Source: Verrucomicrobiota bacterium (lineage in GTDB: Bacteria; Verrucomicrobiota; Verrucomicrobiia; Verrucomicrobiales; Akkermansiaceae). Taken from it: DNA of 38,740 nt. Where the stretch lies: positions 1 through 38,740 of the forward strand of contig JAPLUI010000204.1 of the NCBI GenBank assembly GCA_026397725.1, written 5' to 3'. Shown in pieces: positions 35,139-38,740 of the stretch; position 1 is the first letter of the stretch, and the number at the start of each line of letters is the position of its first letter. The notes under the pieces were generated by a model. That model saw only the letters and a list, made by a program, of their open reading frames with translations, had not been told where the DNA came from and did not search any database. A program made the position numbers and the translations under genes.

Positions 35139-36284
35139 CTAGGCAATGAATTCAGGCCGCGTGACAAAGCTGGCCAACAGTTCCCAGCCTTCGGTCTTGG
35201 AGAGATCCGCCTCGCCATCCTGCGAGATGCGGGTCGTCACATTCACGGCCAACAGTTCGGCATGGAGTTGTTCGAGTTCCACCTCGGCGGAGATTTCCCA
35301 GTCGCCCTGTCGCCACTCCATCTGGAGGCCGCCCTCCGGCGTGGGGTAAAGGTAGGGCAGCGGCAGGGCATCCGTGCTCGCACCATCCCAGGCCCGGGTG
35401 AAGGCGGCCAGTCCTTCCTTGGTCGGCGCTTTGCCGTCCCCATCGAGCCAGCCGTCCTTCAACTGGGCCAGTTCCTCGCAGCGGGCGACCACATCGTTGG
35501 GGTCCAACAGCTCGATATGTTGCGTCTCGGCCACTTTCACCGGTTGGTCATTGAGATCAAAATCCGCCAGTCCGCGAACCAGCGCCTTGCAACTCTGGAA
35601 CTTGTCGCGTTGAAACTCGCGGAGCGCCTCGATCACCCGGTTGGCGAGTTCGCCGGGGTAACTGCCTGACAGTTTCGGCCCACTGATCAGTTTGATCGTG
35701 TAGGTATTCTTCTCCGCATTCACCTCCGTGATCCAGCCGCGCATGTCGGCGGCGGCCTGGTAACTCTTGGCTCCCGTTAGCACCAGCCTTTTCCGGGTGG
35801 CACGGTCATAGACCGCAGCCTGGTCCGACCCCGGGAGCGTCCATTCGATACGCTCTCCCTCGCGGAGGGAACTGCCGAAGCGGTTGAAGTAGCCGAGATA
35901 CTCGCGGGGGAAATCCTCCGGCACCGCATGTCCCGTGTTCACCGCGATGATGGCCGCTTGCACCAGGGCCAGCGCGCGGGTGAAGTGATCCGCAAACGGC
36001 AGCATCGCCCCGGCGAAGTGGCGTTTCAGCACCGGGATGGTGCTGCCCGGCTCGATGGCGGTCAGGCGCAAGCTGAAATCGTCCGTGAAGCCCCGTGGCA
36101 CCCGCTTCCGGTCCAAGTTCTCCCTCAAATAGAGATCCTTGGCGACTTCGACCACCAATTCCTCGAAGGCGGCCCAGTCCTTCAACACGTCCAGTGGCAG
36201 CGAGTGCTCTTCAAAGCGCCCGCCAATGAGTCTCGGTCTGAGGAAGTCCTGCTGCATGATCGAAATCGGATTATCGTTCGCCAC
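35139..36284 (-). CDS. conserved 381-aa protein of unknown function, RM-locus accessory
   Basis: 381 aa. ATG 36284 is used; an in-frame ATG at 36257 gives MQQDFLRPRLIGG. Soluble with no membrane helix. The first 130 residues carry a conserved-looking core: FEEHSLPLDVLKDWAAFEELVVEVAKDLYL, RGFTDDFSLRLTAIEPGSTIPVL, then helices. The middle has a beta-rich segment (GYFNRFGSSLREGERIEWTLPG, KRLVLTGAKSYQ). The C-terminus has WEISAEVELEQLHAELLAVN and ends LASFVTRPEFIA. No domain name is known to me. It is coupled to the 125-aa gene (6 bp), starts 39 bp after the HsdR stop, and appears intact inside a decayed locus. It could be a sensor, an inhibitor or part of a small defence module. Confidence 0.7.
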   Translation of the reverse strand: MANDNPISIMQQDFLRPRLIGGRFEEHSLPLDVLKDWAAFEELVVEVAKDLYLRENLDRKRVPRGFTDDFSLRLTAIEPGSTIPVLKRHFAGAMLPFADHFTRALALVQAAIIAVNTGHAVPEDFPREYLGYFNRFGSSLREGERIEWTLPGSDQAAVYDRATRKRLVLTGAKSYQAAADMRGWITEVNAEKNTYTIKLISGPKLSGSYPGELANRVIEALREFQRDKFQSCKALVRGLADFDLNDQPVKVAETQHIELLDPNDVVARCEELAQLKDGWLDGDGKAPTKEGLAAFTRAWDGASTDALPLPYLYPTPEGGLQMEWRQGDWEISAEVELEQLHAELLAVNVTTRISQDGEADLSKTEGWELLASFVTRPEFIA

Positions 36285-36323
36285 GGCGCAATGTCAATCA
36301 CCCAAACTCCCAACACGTGGTTA

Positions 36324-38336
36324 TCATGCCGCGAACAACCTTTCCTTGATATTCACTAACAACACCGTCGGCTCGCCAAACAGTTCAAGGGCCAGGATGC
36401 TGCCGGCTTTGATCGCTTCGGGGGTGCTGAAGATATGCGGGGTTTCGAGTGCCTCGGTGCCGGCTTTGGCGAACTGGCTGGCGAGGGCTTTGACGGTGGC
36501 GGCGGTGGGCGGGGGCATGGAGTCGAGCCAGCTCTTGTGTTTGTAGGTGAAGGCAAAGGCGCGGTTGGAGCGGGTTTGGCGGACCAGGCCGTAGCCGACC
36601 TCACCGAGTACGTCGTAGAGGTCGCACTCGGCGGCCTCCTCGGCCATTTGCAGCGCCCGCGGCGAGAAGCCGCCGCGCACGATGCTGTCGATGAGATGGC
36701 GGCGCTCCGATGGCTGCACCCAGACGCGGCGGAAGTCGGCGAGGTTGCCCGCCTGGGCGATGAGCCGCTCGGCGACGCGTTCGCGGTATTGCTCCAGGGT
36801 GACGCGGGCGTGGCGACCGTCCACCGTGGCCGTTAGATAGCGGCCGGTGGGCTCGATGCGGATGGTGACGCCCTCGACGATGGCGGGCGGCTCGGCAGGC
36901 GGCGGGGTCGGTCCGGGGCGTGCTTTGCTGCCCTTGAACTTGGTGAGGAAATCCAACCCTAACAGCCTGGTGGCCTCGGTATAATCGAACACGCGGAACA
37001 TGAGCTTGCCGCTATCGGGATCGAGCCGGGTGCCGCGGCCTAACATCTGCGCGAAGACGATGGGGCTGGCGATATACTGCATGAAGGCGATGTTTTGCAG
37101 GCACGGCACATCCACGCCGGTGCTGAGCAAATCGACGGTGCAGGCGATGAAGTGCGAGGAGGCGGAGCCGCGCAAGTCCGGCACATGATCCGCGCCACCG
37201 GACTTGGCCGTGCATTTGAAGGCGAAGTAAGCCTTGGGGTCCTGCCCGTGGGCGAGACACCAGTCTTGATAGAGATTGCCAAGCTGCTCGCTCATCGCTT
37301 CGGCATGACGGTCGCTGGCGCAGAAGAGGATCGTCTTTTGCTCGGGTGTGCCGCCGTGGGCGATGAGTTGATCCAACAGATGTTTTGAGAGTGCCAGTAC
37401 CCGCTCCGGCAACAACAGGCGTTCATCCAACTCGCCGGGACCGTAAGTCTCCTTGAGGTTCGCGGCGGTGATGACGGCGCCGGTGGCGGCACTCCTGAGT
37501 TTCTTGTTGGCGAGTTCGCCGCGGGTGACCCGCCGCACGCGCTCGGTCTCGGTTTGCTGCTCGTGAAAGAGATCGAAGGTGAAGATCTCGGGCGGGGCGA
37601 GGTAGCCGTCCTCAATGCCTTGCGAGAGCGTGTATTCATACACCGCATCGCCGAAGTGCTTCACATTGTCGCGCCACTTCGCCTCATCCTGGCTGGCGGC
37701 ACTGGCTTTTCCGCCGATGATCAACTGCCGCGGCGTGGCGGTGAGGCCGATCTGCACGGCAGCGGGATTGCTTTCCAGGATGAACTTCCAATCGCCCCAC
37801 GCCGAGCGGTGGCATTCGTCAATGACGATGTGGGAGAAATGGTTCTTCTCGAGGTAGTGCTTGAAGAAAAAGTTTCGCGCCTCCTTGCCATGGTCGCTGT
37901 CCAAAGTCTGATAGGTGGCGATGTGGATGCGGGCGTTACGGGCGTGGTTTTTGCCATCCTCGGTTTGATAGACCTCCGCCACATCGGAGCCGAAGAGATT
38001 CTTGAACGCGCCCAGCGCCTGGTTGCGCAGTTCATCGCGGTCGCAGACGAACAAGGCTTTCCGCAGCAGGCCGGCATCGGAGATGCGTTTCAAGAGGTTC
38101 ACCGCGATGAAGGTCTTGCCCGCGCCCGTGGCCAGCGCGAGCAGCACCCGCAGCAAGCCGGTGGCCAGCGCCTCAAACACAGCCCGGATCGCCGCATCAG
38201 AAAAATACCTCACCAGACACCGCAGCATCTTGCTCATCGCCACCTCGCGGCTCCGCTCAGGCCGGGTCAACTCCGCCTCCGCCACTTCCTTCCTCATGCC
38301 TTTCCTGACCACCATCCCCGCACGCACCGGGTTCAA
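36324..38336 (-). CDS. HsdR-like restriction helicase, 5'-truncated and fused to a RAYT tail
   Basis: 670 codons from TTG 38336; ATG 38315 and 38237 are alternative starts (the last has GAGGTG seven bases before it). Residues 1 to about 47 (NPVRAGMVVRKG, then EVAMSKMLRCLVRYFSD) are the C-terminus of a RAYT transposase. After that the type I R-subunit motor follows: AAIRAVFEALATG, Walker A ATGAGKT (69-75), DECHRS (173-178), LTATPRQ, and motif VI FAQMLGRGTRLDPDSG. The EcoEI_R_C-type C-terminal domain occupies about 510-660. The N-terminal R nuclease domain (about 150-200 residues in the family) is missing, so DNA cleavage should be lost. Helicase and C-terminal domains look complete. A 39-bp gap precedes the 381-aa gene. 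Confidence 0.8.
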   Translation of the reverse strand: MNPVRAGMVVRKGMRKEVAEAELTRPERSREVAMSKMLRCLVRYFSDAAIRAVFEALATGLLRVLLALATGAGKTFIAVNLLKRISDAGLLRKALFVCDRDELRNQALGAFKNLFGSDVAEVYQTEDGKNHARNARIHIATYQTLDSDHGKEARNFFFKHYLEKNHFSHIVIDECHRSAWGDWKFILESNPAAVQIGLTATPRQLIIGGKASAASQDEAKWRDNVKHFGDAVYEYTLSQGIEDGYLAPPEIFTFDLFHEQQTETERVRRVTRGELANKKLRSAATGAVITAANLKETYGPGELDERLLLPERVLALSKHLLDQLIAHGGTPEQKTILFCASDRHAEAMSEQLGNLYQDWCLAHGQDPKAYFAFKCTAKSGGADHVPDLRGSASSHFIACTVDLLSTGVDVPCLQNIAFMQYIASPIVFAQMLGRGTRLDPDSGKLMFRVFDYTEATRLLGLDFLTKFKGSKARPGPTPPPAEPPAIVEGVTIRIEPTGRYLTATVDGRHARVTLEQYRERVAERLIAQAGNLADFRRVWVQPSERRHLIDSIVRGGFSPRALQMAEEAAECDLYDVLGEVGYGLVRQTRSNRAFAFTYKHKSWLDSMPPPTAATVKALASQFAKAGTEALETPHIFSTPEAIKAGSILALELFGEPTVLLVNIKERLFAA

Positions 38337-38460
38337 ATCGATTGCTCCTTCTCCTCTGCCCGAACGCCAACCGGCGCTCCACCACCCGCGTGATGCGGTG
38401 ACAGATCACCGGTCGTGCGGCGGAATCCTGCCACGGGGCCAGCCAGCGTGTACGTCTCAT
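38196..38460 (-). pseudogene. internally deleted RAYT remnant, right copy, joined to HsdR
   Basis: From ATG 38460 the text reads MRRTRWLAPWQDSA, then CHRITRVVERRLAFG (RAYT N-terminal block). A one-base shift follows, then EEKEQS joined directly to IDLNPVRAGMVVRKG...MLRCLVRYFSD, in which VRYFSDG is the normal RAYT C-terminal signature. The HUH core and active Tyr are missing. The junction and about 190 bp match the left copy at 1104-1297. Here the remnant's 3' end continues in frame into the HsdR motor. This creates a hybrid gene. Confidence 0.75.
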
Positions 38461-38570
38461 TGGGATATTGAATTGGGGGTGATGGTCGGGGGTGTTGGTC
38501 GTGGCGGTAACACCAGTGGCAGCGGCACCCGCCAAAGCCTACCTCTGCCGGACGAATCGCAAGCAAAATT

Positions 38571-38588
38571 TGATTATTTATCTGACAC
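38571..38588 (-). repeat. 18-bp motif GTGTCRGAYAAATAATCA, copy 3
   Basis: The minus strand reads GTGTCAGATAAATAATCA, then AAATTTTGC. It lies about 110 bp upstream of the RAYT N-terminal remnant start at 38460 and matches copy 1 (1079-1096) at 17 of 18 positions, plus the following AATTT. It is probably the left edge of the RAYT element. Nothing else is recognised in the 38461-38570 stretch. Confidence 0.7.
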
Positions 38589-38620
38589 CCAGTTACACGG
38601 GAACCCTGTCAATTGTTAGG

Positions 38621-38740
38621 CTAGAGGTAACTGGCCATGAGTGGGCGCAGGGCGTCGAGAGACTGCCTGTAGCAAGTCCGATTGGTGAGGTGAATGCGTA
38701 TCCAGCGGATGAACTGTAGGCTCAGTTCAGTGGGGCGGTA
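38621..38740 (-). CDS. 3' end of an unidentified gene running off the window
   Basis: Minus-strand reading enters at the window edge and stops at TAG (38621-38623). The visible C-terminus includes RPTELSLQFIRWIRIHLTNR and TCYRQSLDALRPLMASYL. Codon variety and amphipathic spacing make this look like a true protein end, but I do not recognise it. It lies on the same strand as the decayed restriction locus, 32 bp before the RAYT element edge, and could be the next gene of that locus or an unrelated neighbour. Confidence 0.5.
   Translation of the reverse strand, partial: YRPTELSLQFIRWIRIHLTNRTCYRQSLDALRPLMASYL

Overview
The window is a GC-rich stretch of a diderm chromosome, most likely from the Verrucomicrobiota (Verrucomicrobiales-like). 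That assignment is inference. It rests on a full lptD with an OMP-type barrel, a DUF2934 protein, an FGly sulfatase beside a PQQ-type propeller, a periplasmic Trp/Ala-repeat protein, and REP-associated tyrosine transposase (RAYT) remnants with an NPVRAGM...LRCRVRYFSD C-terminus. Most of the window is ordinary housekeeping sequence with small operons on both strands.

Layout. 1-1300: end of an unknown gene, a lower-GC island with a secreted Wzz-like protein, and a RAYT remnant. 1362-12766 (mostly minus strand): alpha/beta hydrolase; a purine cluster (HAD phosphatase, guaB, SAM methyltransferase, guaA); a repeat protein; an RlmI-like rRNA methyltransferase; a parE-type topoisomerase subunit; homocysteine S-methyltransferase. 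12814-13788: a truncated hdrC followed by about 0.7 kb of repeat-rich, gene-free DNA. 13789-22317: Y-family polymerase, sulfatase, PQQ propeller, inner-membrane-anchored OmpA-like protein, DUF2934 protein, homoserine dehydrogenase, glycine-zipper lipoprotein. 22421-25882 (minus): membrane protein, hemQ, beta-CASP nuclease. 26033-30243 (plus): ferredoxin, dciA-like, HAD, folB, lptD. 30275-34184: anchored hypothetical, M16 peptidase, VIT transporter.

34192-38740 is the most unusual part: a decayed type I restriction-modification locus on the minus strand. The HsdR-like helicase has lost its N-terminal nuclease region and is fused in frame to the C-terminal end of a RAYT transposase. The apparent join lies in a shared RYF-x-D-A-A stretch. 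The far end of the locus holds two out-of-frame scraps of an HsdM methyltransferase, one of which now forms the tail of a truncated DUF3037 protein. Between them sit two tightly coupled, apparently intact genes of unknown function (381 and 125 aa) that may be an accessory or stand-alone module.

A second theme is repeats. Two RAYT remnants with the same internal deletion junction lie in inverted orientation 37 kb apart. An 18-bp motif (GTGTCRGAYAAATAATCA) occurs three times, beside both remnants and once more at 7.2 kb. REP-like hairpins lie in several intergenic regions, and a roughly 50-bp repeat is shared between the hdrC scar and the region after the M16 gene. All assignments come from reading sequence and recalled family motifs; no database search was run.
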